DNA from: a bacterium
GTDB taxonomy: Bacteria > SZUA-182 > DTGQ01
Length of the DNA: 64,000 bases
NCBI GenBank assembly: GCA_040755755.1
Contig: JBFLZW010000002.1
Span: 62,001-126,000 of the forward strand
Reading direction: 5' to 3'
Shown: piece after piece, positions 25,232 through 34,090 of the stretch
How the letters are laid out: each line of letters starts with the position of its first letter
How positions within the stretch are numbered: the stretch's first letter is position 1
The notes under the pieces: generated by a model
Database searches by the model: none
What the model was told of the DNA's origin: nothing
Seen by the model: the letters and a program-made list of their open reading frames with translations, nothing else
Position numbers and translations under genes: made by a program

Positions 25232-26083
25232 TCATTTCCCCCGGATCAGGTCAGTAAATACCTCACTGGGGACAATCTGGTTCATATATTGATCGACAAA
25301 CTGGTCTACCTTGCCGATCAGCGTCTTGGGCACATAAACTACATCGTTCGGCTGGAGCTGAAGGTCATTTTTCACCAGCCGCTTGCTGAGAAACAGTTTC
25401 ATAAGATCGACTTTGATTACCCGAAAGCCCGGCTGTCCGATATTTCTCAGGACCAGCACACTGCGCATTTCAGCGGTATTCTTAAACCCGCCTGCCGCAA
25501 AGATGGCCTGGAGCGCTGTCTTGCCGCTGCCAAGATTGACCATCTGCGGAGTGGATACCTCTCCGCCAACGTAAACCTGATGGGAATAACTTGCGACCGC
25601 GACCGTAACTTCAGGATCACGGAGGATTTTTGCATATTTCTCCCGAATGATCTGCTGGGCCTTTGAGGATGAAAGCCCTTTCACCTTGACATCTCCAATG
25701 AGCTGCAGGGTGATCAGTCCATCGGGCCGGATAACCGTTTTGGTGTTGAGCTCCGGATGGTAATACAGGCTGATCGCCAGCTCATCCCCGGTCTGAAGGA
25801 GGTATTCGGTTTCCGACGGCTCCCCCTGGTAATTCGAGCGCATGACCTGCATCTCACCGATGTCGTCATAGGCGTAGTGCGGGCTGCATCCCAACAGGCT
25901 ATGGCATACCAGGATAATGCCAGGGACCATCAGCCACCACCACCAGCCCGATCGACGGTTCCCAGTCATCTTGTGCATCCCTGCATCCCCATTCGATAAG
26001 CTGTCTTTTGGATGTCCGCCGGTGGAGGTCGTTTTTGGATTTTTCTGGTCAAGTTTTTTCCACCTGCCATGATAATTGGTCAT
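25232..26083 (-). CDS. Polysaccharide export outer-membrane lipoprotein (Wza-like)
   Basis: A 283-residue frame. The lipobox LLGC (SLLGCSPHYAYDD) lies near residue 65, preceded by a hydrophobic stretch WWWWLMVPGIILVCHS. The true start may therefore be one of the methionines near residues 35-38 (MHKMTGNRRSG). The poly_export domain follows (LQTGDELAISLYYHPELN), then SLBB-type beta repeats (VAVASYSHQVYVGGEV) and a C-terminal amphipathic segment. It forms the outer-membrane exit channel for capsule or exopolysaccharide. First gene of the minus-strand trio with Wzz and the ATPase. Confidence 0.88.
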   Translation of the reverse strand: MTNYHGRWKKLDQKNPKTTSTGGHPKDSLSNGDAGMHKMTGNRRSGWWWWLMVPGIILVCHSLLGCSPHYAYDDIGEMQVMRSNYQGEPSETEYLLQTGDELAISLYYHPELNTKTVIRPDGLITLQLIGDVKVKGLSSSKAQQIIREKYAKILRDPEVTVAVASYSHQVYVGGEVSTPQMVNLGSGKTALQAIFAAGGFKNTAEMRSVLVLRNIGQPGFRVIKVDLMKLFLSKRLVKNDLQLQPNDVVYVPKTLIGKVDQFVDQYMNQIVPSEVFTDLIRGK

Positions 26084-26387
26084 TTATCGACCACGGTCTT
26101 CACCGCTGAATCACTCTGGTTCGAAGACGCTACCCGGAATAGCGTTCAAGAATTCCTGGACCTCAGGATGGATAAGTAAGGCAGAGACCGGATATTTTCT
26201 GTACCGGGCTATGCCTTTTTTACGCAAAATTCGTACCAAAATTTGGTTCTGAGCCCTCTGCAGCCCATAAAGTACCGATAGAAGGGCTGGCCCGAAAATC
26301 AGCCTTGAGCTACCCAAACAGAGAAAAAGAAACCACATCCGCAAGGGTTACAGGAAGGACTTGGTCGCGTATATTCCCCACGCTCTT
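26084..26387. other. Intergenic, no convincing gene
   Basis: Divergent upstream region between the Wza-like gene and the DnaJ-HtrA gene. A 77-codon minus-strand frame starting with TTG (26111-26344) has a hydrophobic N-terminus but no visible ribosome binding site or family, so it is not called. Confidence 0.4.
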
Positions 26388-26420
26388 GTCTGAATTTCAA
26401 CAGGTTGTTGAGATTCAGAC
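26388..26420. promoter_or_regulatory. 33-bp palindrome upstream of the DnaJ-HtrA promoter
   Basis: GTCTGAATTTCAACA (26388-26402) and TGTTGAGATTCAGAC (26406-26420) are inverted repeats with 14 of 15 matches around a 3-bp centre. It ends 25 bp before the -35 box and has no T-tract. An operator or activator site for the chaperone-protease gene is more likely than a terminator. Not matched to a known regulator. Confidence 0.5.
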
Positions 26421-26445
26421 GCTATAGTATTGAGTTATCCTCGTG

Positions 26446-26474
26446 TTGACAAGGGAGTCTAATGGTTGTAAAAT
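26446..26474 (+). promoter_or_regulatory. Sigma70-type promoter of the DnaJ-HtrA gene
   Basis: TTGACA (26446-26451), 17-bp spacer and TAAAAT (26469-26474), giving a leader of about 145 nt. The leader contains a 10-bp hairpin AAAAGGTTGA/TCAATCTTTT near 26519-26543. No heat-shock (CIRCE or sigma32) consensus is evident. Confidence 0.65.
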
Positions 26475-26625
26475 GGTGAACCGATAAAAGTAAAACATCT
26501 GATAATATAATTATTAATCAAAAGGTTGATAGAGTCAATCTTTTATTTCTGAAAAAGGCCGAATAGTACCATGAAACATCAGGGGGAAACAGGAGAAAGG
26601 ATAAGGCGAGGGGGTACGGTATATT

Positions 26626-29109
26626 ATGATCAAGAAGGATTACTATGAAATCTTGGAAGTCCCTCGGAATGCTGCCCCGGAAGAGATAAAGAAAGCCTAT
26701 CGGAAAAAGGCGCTCCAATATCATCCGGACCGCAATCCGGGCAACCCGGAGGCGGAGGAAAAATTCAAAGAGGCTTCCGAAGCCTACGAGGTTCTGAGCG
26801 ATGCCCAGAAGAGGAGCCTCTACGATCAATTCGGCCATGCAGGCCTGCAGAATTCGGGCTTTACCGGCTTTAACTTCGATGATATATTCGGGAGTGACCT
26901 TTTCAGCAGTTTCGGTGATATTTTCGGAGATTTCTTCGGGTTCAGAACCGGAAGGTCCGGCCGTCCGCGTCCGGCACGGGGAGCGGACCTTGGGCAGGAG
27001 GTAGCGATCTCTTTTCGTGAGGCGGCCTTTGGACTGGAAACCGATATTGAAGTGGAAAGACACGAAACCTGCCCGACCTGCCAGGGGAGCGGAACAAAAC
27101 CCGGCACGTCACCACAGGTCTGCCGCATCTGCGGCGGACGGGGGCAGGTGCAGCGCACCCAGGGCTTTTTAAGCATTACCACCGTTTGTCCGCAGTGCCG
27201 GGGCACCGGTCAGGTGATAGAATCCCCCTGTCCGCAGTGCCGGGCAATGGGCAAAGTACCCCAGAAGAGAAAACTGCATGTCAAGATCCCCGCTGGTGTA
27301 GATAATGGCTCCCAGCTCCGGCTGCTGGGAGAAGGAGCGCTCGGAGAGCGGGGAGGTCCCCCCGGTGATCTTTACATCACCATTCAGGTCAAAGAGGATG
27401 ATTTTTTCTCCCGCAAGGATGACGATGTGCTGTGCACTGTTCCCATATCCTTTGCCCAGGCTGCCCTGGGAGCGGAAATCGAGGTTCCGACACTCTCCGG
27501 GCCGCATAAACTGGAAATCCCCCGGGGAACGCAGAGCGGTACCGTGATGCGGATTAAAAAAGCGGGCTTTCCCAATGTCTACGGCAAGGGAAAGGGAGAC
27601 CAACTGGTAACGATCGTCGTGGAGGTCCCCACCAGTCTTACGCCCCGGCAGGAAGAGCTGTTGCGCAAATTCGACCAGGCAGGGGATGAAAAAAAGCCGC
27701 ATCAGGAGGAGAAACAGCACAAGAAGGGTTTTTTCCATTTTCTGGGATTGTTGTCGCTGGTTTTTTTTCTGCTCCTGACTTCGACTTCCCCGGCCGGGGC
27801 ATCGGCGGATGCTGCCCGTGAGGGTCGCAAGACGCCAATTGTCAAAGTGGTCGAGAAGGTGAGCCCGGCGGTAGTCAATATCAGTACCGAACGGATTGTG
27901 CGGGAGAGAGTCAATCCTTTTGGCAATCCCTTCTTCGATAATTTTTTCGATAATTTTTTCGATACCTTTCCTCCGAGGAGCTACAAGGAGCAGAGCCTGG
28001 GATCGGGAGTTATCATTGATCCCAAAGGACACATTCTGACCAATGAGCACGTTATCCTCAAGGCCTCCAAAATCAAAATCACCCTGGCCGACAACCGCGA
28101 GTTCGAGGGGAAACTGGTCGGTTCTGATCCCCGCTCGGATCTGGCCGTCGTGAAAATAGATTCTCCGAAAAACCTGCCCTATATCACTACCGGACAATCC
28201 GAGGATCTGATGGTGGGTGAAACGGTAGTGGCCATCGGAAACCCTTTCGGCCTCTCTCATACCGTAACCACCGGGGTGATCAGCGCTGTCAACCGCACGG
28301 TAAAGGTTAACGAAGACCTTGTCTACCACGGTTTCATTCAGACAGACGCTTCCATCAATCCCGGAAACAGTGGAGGGCCGCTGATGAATATCACCGGGGA
28401 GTTGATCGGCATTAATACTGCCATTTACCAGAAAGCCGAGGGGATAGGTTTCGCTATTCCCATCGACCGGGCCAAAAGAATTATTGCCGACCTGATCACC
28501 TATGGCAAGGTCCGCAAGGTCTGGCTGGGGATTCGTGTTCAAAATCTTACCAGGGACCTGGCAGGCTATTTCAACCTCAGTCATCCGGCGGCAGGGGTCA
28601 TTGTCACCCGCATCATCGACGGCAGTCCGGCTGAGAAGGCAGGGCTTCAGCGGGGAGACATCATCCAGAAAATCAATAGCGATCAGATCGCTTCCCAGGA
28701 GGTTTATTCCTCGGTTGTGGCCGGATTTACCGCGGACAGTGAGATGAAAATCTCGGTGTTGCGGGAAGGAAAGCCCCTGACCATCGACATTAAACCTGCC
28801 CGGCTGACCCAGGAGATTGCTGAAAAAATTGCCAAAGACCTGCTTGGTTTGACCGTCAAGGGGTTTAGCTCTTCATTCGGGGGAATGGGCGAGCGGGACT
28901 CCGGCGTGGCTGTAAGCTCTGTCCGGGGCAGGAGCCCCGTTGCCAAGGCAGGCATCCAAAAGGGAGACATCATCCGCCGGATCAATGATAAGGAGATACA
29001 AAACCTGAAAGATTTTCAGGAAGTTATCATTGCCAATGCCGATCGGGACAGCCTGCTCCTTCTGGTCCAAAGAGGACCTTATATTTATCCGGTCACGATC
29101 GGTTTCTAA
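26626..29109 (+). CDS. DnaJ-HtrA fusion: DnaJ co-chaperone joined to a two-PDZ DegP-type serine protease
   Basis: A single 827-residue frame. Residues 1-70 are a J domain with the Hsp70-activating HPD motif at 33-35. A Gly/Phe linker follows (75-115), then the cysteine-rich zinc domain (about 149-212) with four CxxC pairs at C149/152, C166/169, C188/191 and C202/205, the last lacking the usual glycines. The DnaJ C-terminal substrate domains run to about 350. Residues 368-386 are one hydrophobic helix ending SPAGASA, so a membrane anchor or a cleavable internal signal. Residues 405-827 form a complete HtrA: triad His475, Asp505 and Ser582 (GNSGGP), PDZ1 about 632-720, PDZ2 about 745-820. Predicted topology is DnaJ in the cytoplasm and protease in the periplasm. 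Upstream GTG/TTG choices do not matter; the ATG opens the J domain exactly. Confidence 0.87.
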   Translation: MIKKDYYEILEVPRNAAPEEIKKAYRKKALQYHPDRNPGNPEAEEKFKEASEAYEVLSDAQKRSLYDQFGHAGLQNSGFTGFNFDDIFGSDLFSSFGDIFGDFFGFRTGRSGRPRPARGADLGQEVAISFREAAFGLETDIEVERHETCPTCQGSGTKPGTSPQVCRICGGRGQVQRTQGFLSITTVCPQCRGTGQVIESPCPQCRAMGKVPQKRKLHVKIPAGVDNGSQLRLLGEGALGERGGPPGDLYITIQVKEDDFFSRKDDDVLCTVPISFAQAALGAEIEVPTLSGPHKLEIPRGTQSGTVMRIKKAGFPNVYGKGKGDQLVTIVVEVPTSLTPRQEELLRKFDQAGDEKKPHQEEKQHKKGFFHFLGLLSLVFFLLLTSTSPAGASADAAREGRKTPIVKVVEKVSPAVVNISTERIVRERVNPFGNPFFDNFFDNFFDTFPPRSYKEQSLGSGVIIDPKGHILTNEHVILKASKIKITLADNREFEGKLVGSDPRSDLAVVKIDSPKNLPYITTGQSEDLMVGETVVAIGNPFGLSHTVTTGVISAVNRTVKVNEDLVYHGFIQTDASINPGNSGGPLMNITGELIGINTAIYQKAEGIGFAIPIDRAKRIIADLITYGKVRKVWLGIRVQNLTRDLAGYFNLSHPAAGVIVTRIIDGSPAEKAGLQRGDIIQKINSDQIASQEVYSSVVAGFTADSEMKISVLREGKPLTIDIKPARLTQEIAEKIAKDLLGLTVKGFSSSFGGMGERDSGVAVSSVRGRSPVAKAGIQKGDIIRRINDKEIQNLKDFQEVIIANADRDSLLLLVQRGPYIYPVTIGF

Positions 29110-29368
29110 GATCATACCGATAAAAAGGATGTCCTCATCTTTAACCATGACCTGTTCGATTTCCTGTCTCTTCTCCGCAGATGGAGAGCATGGATCTATT
29201 CATATATTCAATTTTGACTGCCAAAATTATCGATAACTGAAATTTATACACCGGCACAAAAGTTGCTCCTTCCGTAAAGCATATGATCGAGGCAATCGTA
29301 TGCGGCTCGCGAACATAGGCTAGATAAGAACCGTTCCCGTTGTTATCCGTTGCGGTAAGGAGATCAAG

Positions 29369-30430
29369 ATGAAGAAGTGCAATTCCCTGGGTCGGCTGCT
29401 GGTAATTTCAACCGCTTATACTGTGCTCTTATTCCTGCTGACTATGACTATCTCGCCTGGCAACTGCCAGGTACCGTCTTCCTACCCATATACCACGTAT
29501 CCTTATACAACGTATCCGACCGGCACTACGAGCGGATATCCCTACACGGTGTATCCGAGCCAATCTGCTACATCTTACTCTTACTCACCGCTGACAGGTT
29601 ACACTGTTAATCCCTATACTCAGGCGACTGCCGCGGTCCCTTATGGGACCACATACGGGACTACCTATCCGCAGTATGGTACTTCCTATACTACGGTGCC
29701 ATCCTACGGCACTTCGGCCTATGGCCTGCCTGTATATGGTACTTCCGGATATAATATCCTGGTGATCGCTGCTCCTTCGAATTCTTATACCAATCCCTTA
29801 TCCTCGTATCCTGCCATAAGTACCTATCCAGGCACATATCCTTTTGATGGCAGAATAGCGGCCATTTATCTGCCGACGCAGAGCACCTATCCTGCGTATC
29901 CGACATACCCTGCGTATCCTGCGTATCCGACGACGCCTGCGTATTCGACCTATCCGACCTATCCTGCGTATCCGACGACGCCTGCGTATTCGACATACCC
30001 GACCTATCCGACATACCCGACATATTCTACGTATCCGACCTATCCGACATACCCGACGACACAGACGTATCCGACCACACCTACCTATTCAACGAGTGTA
30101 TCGGGCGGGTGGAGCGGTTCCTGGGTAAGTAACGGAACCCAGGGAGGCGCTTCTCTTACCCTGACTCAGAGCGGAACCACGCTGACTGGCACGATAAACC
30201 TTACATCTTCGAATGGTCAGGCCAAATTGAACGCCAATGTCAATGGAAGCATGAGCGGTACTACCCTGCAGCTTTGGGCAACTATTAATGGAGGTACGGA
30301 TATCTTCAACCTGAGTATCATCGGAAACATTAACGGAACCGTGCTGAACGGCAATTACCGGATTACCAACAACAGCAGTATCGAGCTGGAATCCGGGACG
30401 CTTAACCTGGTCAAATCATCGCTCTATTAA
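29369..30430 (+). CDS. Secreted Tyr/Pro/Thr-repeat protein with a C-terminal beta domain
   Basis: A 353-residue protein. It has an AAGGAGATC ribosome binding site, a signal peptide ending near SPGNC (about residue 32), and a low-complexity region of Y-P-T, Y-P-A and T-Y-P units up to about residue 245. The C-terminal domain of about 105 residues (SGGWSGSWVSNGTQGGASLT onward) is rich in Thr, Gly and beta strands. The pattern resembles conserved beta-sandwich domains in lipoprotein-like exported proteins, but I do not recognise the family. The 259-bp gap upstream shows no clear promoter. Confidence 0.6.
   Translation: MKKCNSLGRLLVISTAYTVLLFLLTMTISPGNCQVPSSYPYTTYPYTTYPTGTTSGYPYTVYPSQSATSYSYSPLTGYTVNPYTQATAAVPYGTTYGTTYPQYGTSYTTVPSYGTSAYGLPVYGTSGYNILVIAAPSNSYTNPLSSYPAISTYPGTYPFDGRIAAIYLPTQSTYPAYPTYPAYPAYPTTPAYSTYPTYPAYPTTPAYSTYPTYPTYPTYSTYPTYPTYPTTQTYPTTPTYSTSVSGGWSGSWVSNGTQGGASLTLTQSGTTLTGTINLTSSNGQAKLNANVNGSMSGTTLQLWATINGGTDIFNLSIIGNINGTVLNGNYRITNNSSIELESGTLNLVKSSLY
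29880..30085. repeat. In-gene tandem repeat encoding YPTYP/YPAYP units
   Basis: Degenerate 9- and 12-bp units such as TATCCGACC, TATCCTGCG and TATTCGACC repeat within the coding frame, with larger duplicated blocks (ACGACGCCTGCGTATTCGAC occurs twice, near 29929 and 29976). Such arrays expand and contract by slippage, so length probably varies between strains. Confidence 0.8.
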
Positions 30431-30638
30431 CCTGAGATGAGGTAAAGCAGTATGGAGTGATTCCTGTTCACAAAACAAAACAGAGCTCCGTCTCGAAATA
30501 CGACATCCTGCGCTGCTGAGGCTGCAAAAAAGGCAGGCTGGAAATCAGAATCGTCCGAAATGTATAGCTGCTTTTACTCCGGATCCGAGAGCACAAGTTC
30601 AACCAGGTATCATTCACCAGGAGAAGAGAAGGAGAATC

Positions 30639-30965
30639 ATGAATAAGGAAGAACTCTCGAAAAAGTTGAATACAAGCAAGGAAAAGCTGCAACTTCATCT
30701 GGAAAGATTCAACTCGCTGAGGGAAGAAGGGAAAACCCAGGAGGCCCTTGAGGAACTGAAAATCGCCCTCAGTTTCGCTGCTCAAACGCTGGAATACTCA
30801 AACTCCATACTGCAGGAGATCCATACTGATCTCACCAGTATGCCCCAGGAAACCAGGCAAAAAACCCTGCAGGCAATCGAAGGCAATTGCACCCGGACAC
30901 TCAAGATCCGTTCGGAAAATCCTTTGTTGAATATCCATGTCCCGGAGAAAAAGACCCTGCATTAG
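30639..30965 (+). CDS. Small helical protein of unknown function
   Basis: A 108-residue, highly charged, mostly helical protein. It has a good ribosome binding site (GAGAAGGAGAATC before ATG) and codon usage like its neighbours. It contains heptad-like spacing in MNKEELSKKLNTSKEKLQLH and a second helix with EALEELKIALSFAAQTLEY. No membrane segment or known motif. It stands between the Tyr-Pro repeat protein and rpsO. Confidence 0.5.
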   Translation: MNKEELSKKLNTSKEKLQLHLERFNSLREEGKTQEALEELKIALSFAAQTLEYSNSILQEIHTDLTSMPQETRQKTLQAIEGNCTRTLKIRSENPLLNIHVPEKKTLH

Positions 30966-30989
30966 TACAACGAGACATGGAAGAAGGAT

Positions 30990-31062
30990 CTCCCGCAGAG
31001 ACGCAGAGGCGCAGAGAATGACCCAAAATGATATCCTCTGCGCCTTTGCGTCTCTGCGGGAG
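30990..31062. repeat. Palindromic dispersed element, family A
   Basis: The left arm CTCCCGCAGAGACGCAGAGG (30990 on) and right arm ending CTTTGCGTCTCTGCGGGAG (to 31062) are imperfect inverted repeats around a 15-bp centre. A similar palindrome is at 36960-37034, and both arms also occur inside the two 275-bp elements at 41.4 and 50.5 kb. Confidence 0.8.
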
Positions 31063-31124
31063 AAATACCAAACAGCACAGGAATTCCCGCTCCCGCTTAA
31101 AACCTGCGGGAACAAGCATCGCGG

Positions 31125-31190
31125 GAAAGAGGGGTATACAAACAGGAAAACAGCACCTGAAAAAAAGATACCCCTCTTTCGAGGGGTATC
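31125..31190. promoter_or_regulatory. Overlapping mutually exclusive hairpins upstream of rpsO
   Basis: Segment GAAAGAGGGGTAT (31125-31137) can pair fully with ATACCCCTCTTTC (31168-31180). The same middle segment can instead form a 10-bp hairpin with GAGGGGTATC (31181-31190) around TTTC. The design resembles an attenuator or a switch, but there is no T-tract on the plus strand, and rpsO starts about 350 bp away. The rest of the 30966-31536 gap has no gene. Confidence 0.35.
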
Positions 31191-31536
31191 ACTAAAGATG
31201 TATATATAAACTAGGGGTAGGAGGAGAGCCTTACCTTGAGTTCGTTTGTTCCTCACTCATCTGCCTTAATAGACGAGAATGAAGTGCATTCATTACACAA
31301 AATGGAGAAAAAATTTTACGGAACTATCAACACGGTGTATGAGTATCCCTCATTTGAGATAATCCCGTCTCCTTGATCCATATTTTCTTGCAGCAGAGGA
31401 TATTTCACAGGTATATCCCTCCTTTACAAGAGCTTTTTCTTGTGCTAACATAAGGTTTTGTGCTGGTATATCAAACTGAGTAAAAATGATTGATTCAATA
31501 AAGGCTTACTGCAAATTAACGTGCGGGAGGGTAATT

Positions 31537-31806
31537 ATGCCACTTGCTAAAGAGAAAAAACAGGAAATTATCTCTTTGTTTCGTAAACATGAGAAGGATA
31601 CGGGTTCTCCGGAAGTGCAGATTGCCATTTTGAGTGAGAGAATCAGCTATCTGACAGAACATTTCAAAGTCCACAAGGGAGATCATCACTCCCGGCGGGG
31701 ATTGCTCAAAATGGTTGGACAGAGGAGAAGATTGCTGAATTACTTAAAAAGCAGCAGTGAGGATCGTTATCGAGAAGTCATTACCCGGCTTGGTATCAGA
31801 AAGTAG
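31537..31806 (+). CDS. rpsO: 30S ribosomal protein S15
   Basis: An 89-residue protein with the S15 signature: [40 protein letters not shown]. The ATG at 31537 follows GGGAGG, and the family normally begins at this methionine, so the 17-codon upstream extension is dropped. S15 binds 16S rRNA in the platform of the small subunit. The rpsO-pnp order is widely conserved, and S15 often represses its own translation. Confidence 0.96.
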   Translation: MPLAKEKKQEIISLFRKHEKDTGSPEVQIAILSERISYLTEHFKVHKGDHHSRRGLLKMVGQRRRLLNYLKSSSEDRYREVITRLGIRK

Positions 31807-31918
31807 GCAATTACGCATTATTATCAAATATCTTCTCCTAAATCGACCTCTAAGAGTCAATGTTCCATGAGAGCAAGCGGATTAGAAGATTGCGGAAAAG
31901 GTGGAGGCTTACCTTATT

Positions 31919-34090
31919 ATGATTAAATCTTTACAGGTGGAGTTGGCACAAAGAACTTTCACTATTTCAACAGGATTAATGGCCAAGCAGGCTAACGGGG
32001 CCGTTACCGTCCAATATGGAGAGACGGTGGTGCTTGTTACTGCGGTCTGCGAAGCCAAGCCGCGCGAGGGAACGGACTTTTTCCCCCTGACGGTTAATTA
32101 CCTGGAAAAATCCTATGCAGCAGGAAGAATTCCAGGCGGGTTTTACAAGCGGGAGGGCAGGCCCTCGGAAAAGGAAGTTTTAACTTCCCGCCTGATCGAT
32201 AGACCTCTGCGGCCATTATTTCCGGACGGATTCCGGAATGAAGTACAGATTATTGCCATGGTCTTATCAGCGGACCTTGAAAACGATCCGGATATTCTAT
32301 CAATCATCGGGGCCTCAGCGGCTCTGGTGGTTTCGGATATTCCTTTCACGCAGCCGGTAGCGGCTGTGCGGATTGGCCTGATCAATAATGAGCTTGTTCT
32401 GAATCCCAGTAACAAAGATCTTGAGAACAGCCGGTTGAACGTTGTGGTTGCGGGAACACGGGATGCAGTGGTAATGGTGGAAGGGCAGGCGAGCGAGATT
32501 TCGGAAGAAACCATGAAAGAGGCGATCTCCTTTGCTCATCGATCTATGCTTCCGCTGCTTGATCTGCAGGATGAATTGCAGCGGCAGGTGCAAAAACAAA
32601 AGATAGAAGTTCCCCAGAAAACTATTGATGAGGAGCTGGTAAACCAGCTGCGGGGAGCTTTTCAAGAGAAATTAAAAAAGGCTATTCTTATCCCAGGAAA
32701 AATGGATCGGCAAAAAGGGATAAACGAGGTCATCGATGAAGCTGTCGCTGCTTTTGGCCAGGAGGATGATCTTCGGGAGAAAGAAATCAAGGCTATCCTC
32801 GAATCTTTGGAAAAAGAAGAGCTTCGTCGGTTAATCATCGAGGAAGGGATCAGGGCTGATGGCCGTACCCTGACCCAGATACGTCCGATCGATTGCCAGG
32901 TTTCCGTGCTTCCCCGTACTCACGGATCAGCTCTGTTCACCCGCGGTGAGACCCAGTCCCTGGCGATTGTCACGCTGGGAACCACTGAAGACGAACAGCG
33001 CATGGATGAGCTGGAGGGAGAGACTTCCAAAGCCTTTATGCTGCACTATAATTTCCCTCCATTCAGTGTCGGAGAGGTCGGCATGCTGCGCTCTCCGGGC
33101 CGCAGAGAAATCGGTCACGGCCTCCTGGCGGAGCGGTCGCTGAAGGCCATTCTGCCAAAACCGGAGGATTTCCCCTATACCATCCGCATTGTTTCCGATA
33201 TTCTGGAATCGAACGGCTCTTCTTCCATGGCCTCGGTCTGCGGAGGAACACTCGCCCTGATGGATGCCGGGGTGCCGATCAAATCCCCGGTGGCTGGCAT
33301 TGCCATGGGACTGGTCAAAGAAGGAGACAGGGTGGCCATCCTGAGTGATATCATCGGCATGGAAGACCACAACGGAGACATGGATTTCAAGGTGGCCGGA
33401 ACCAGAGAGGGAATAACCGCCTTCCAGATGGATGTAAAAATCAAGGGAATCAGTGAAGAGATCATGGAAAAAGCCCTGGCCCAGGCCAGAGCGGGGCGGC
33501 TGTATATCCTCGACCGGATGATCGAAGCCATTTCAAGCCCCCGGGAGAATATCTCAACCTATGCTCCCCGGATATTCTCGATCCAGGTCAAGAGTGACAA
33601 GGTCGGCACGGTAATCGGTCCGGGTGGGAAGATGATCCGCAGCATTATCGATCAAACCGGCGTCAAGATTGACATCGAAGATGACGGCAAGATTATCATC
33701 GCTTCCAGTGACGAGGCCTCGGCTAAAAAAGCCATTCAGCTTATCCAGAACCTGGTGGAGGAGCCGGAAGTAGGCAAGATCTATCAGGGGAAGGTCAAGC
33801 GGATTGTCGATTTCGGTGCCTTTGTGGAAATTATTCCGGGCACGGACGGCCTCCTGCATATCTCCCAGATTTCACAGCAGCGGCTGCGAAGAGTCGAAGA
33901 TGCACTGAAAGAGGGAGATGAAATCGAGGTTAAAGTCATCGAGATCGACAAGCAGGGCAAAGTCAAGTTGAGCCATAAGGCCCTGCTGGAGAAATCGGAA
34001 GAGCACCGGGAGCACGGAGGGTACAGAGAACACCGGGAGCATAGAGAGCACCGGGAGAGAGAAGATCGGACCTACGGGAACCGGCGATGA
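31919..34090 (+). CDS. pnp: Polyribonucleotide nucleotidyltransferase (PNPase)
   Basis: About 723 residues from the ATG at 31919 (GTGGAGGCTTACC ribosome binding site). Two RNase PH domains flank an alpha-helical domain. The second contains REGITAFQMDVKIKG, with metal-binding aspartates. KH (VGTVIGPGGKMIRSI) and S1 (VGKIYQGKVKRIVDFGAFVE) domains follow. It degrades RNA 3' to 5' using phosphate and belongs to the degradosome. The C-terminal tail of EHREHREHRE-type residues (about the last 30) is encoded by a 9-bp repeat and is variable, low-complexity sequence. It overlaps the next gene by 4 bp. Confidence 0.96.
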   Translation: MIKSLQVELAQRTFTISTGLMAKQANGAVTVQYGETVVLVTAVCEAKPREGTDFFPLTVNYLEKSYAAGRIPGGFYKREGRPSEKEVLTSRLIDRPLRPLFPDGFRNEVQIIAMVLSADLENDPDILSIIGASAALVVSDIPFTQPVAAVRIGLINNELVLNPSNKDLENSRLNVVVAGTRDAVVMVEGQASEISEETMKEAISFAHRSMLPLLDLQDELQRQVQKQKIEVPQKTIDEELVNQLRGAFQEKLKKAILIPGKMDRQKGINEVIDEAVAAFGQEDDLREKEIKAILESLEKEELRRLIIEEGIRADGRTLTQIRPIDCQVSVLPRTHGSALFTRGETQSLAIVTLGTTEDEQRMDELEGETSKAFMLHYNFPPFSVGEVGMLRSPGRREIGHGLLAERSLKAILPKPEDFPYTIRIVSDILESNGSSSMASVCGGTLALMDAGVPIKSPVAGIAMGLVKEGDRVAILSDIIGMEDHNGDMDFKVAGTREGITAFQMDVKIKGISEEIMEKALAQARAGRLYILDRMIEAISSPRENISTYAPRIFSIQVKSDKVGTVIGPGGKMIRSIIDQTGVKIDIEDDGKIIIASSDEASAKKAIQLIQNLVEEPEVGKIYQGKVKRIVDFGAFVEIIPGTDGLLHISQISQQRLRRVEDALKEGDEIEVKVIEIDKQGKVKLSHKALLEKSEEHREHGGYREHREHREHREREDRTYGNRR

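Noticed and set aside
26111-26344. 77-codon minus-strand frame starting with TTG
   Set aside because: Hydrophobic start but no ribosome binding site or family; kept only as a note.
27169-28584. 471-codon minus-strand frame inside the DnaJ-HtrA gene
   Set aside because: Opposite-strand shadow of conserved domains; no family resemblance.
29880-30085. YPT tandem array as a CRISPR or origin iteron
   Set aside because: In-frame coding repeat of 9- and 12-bp units; no spacers.
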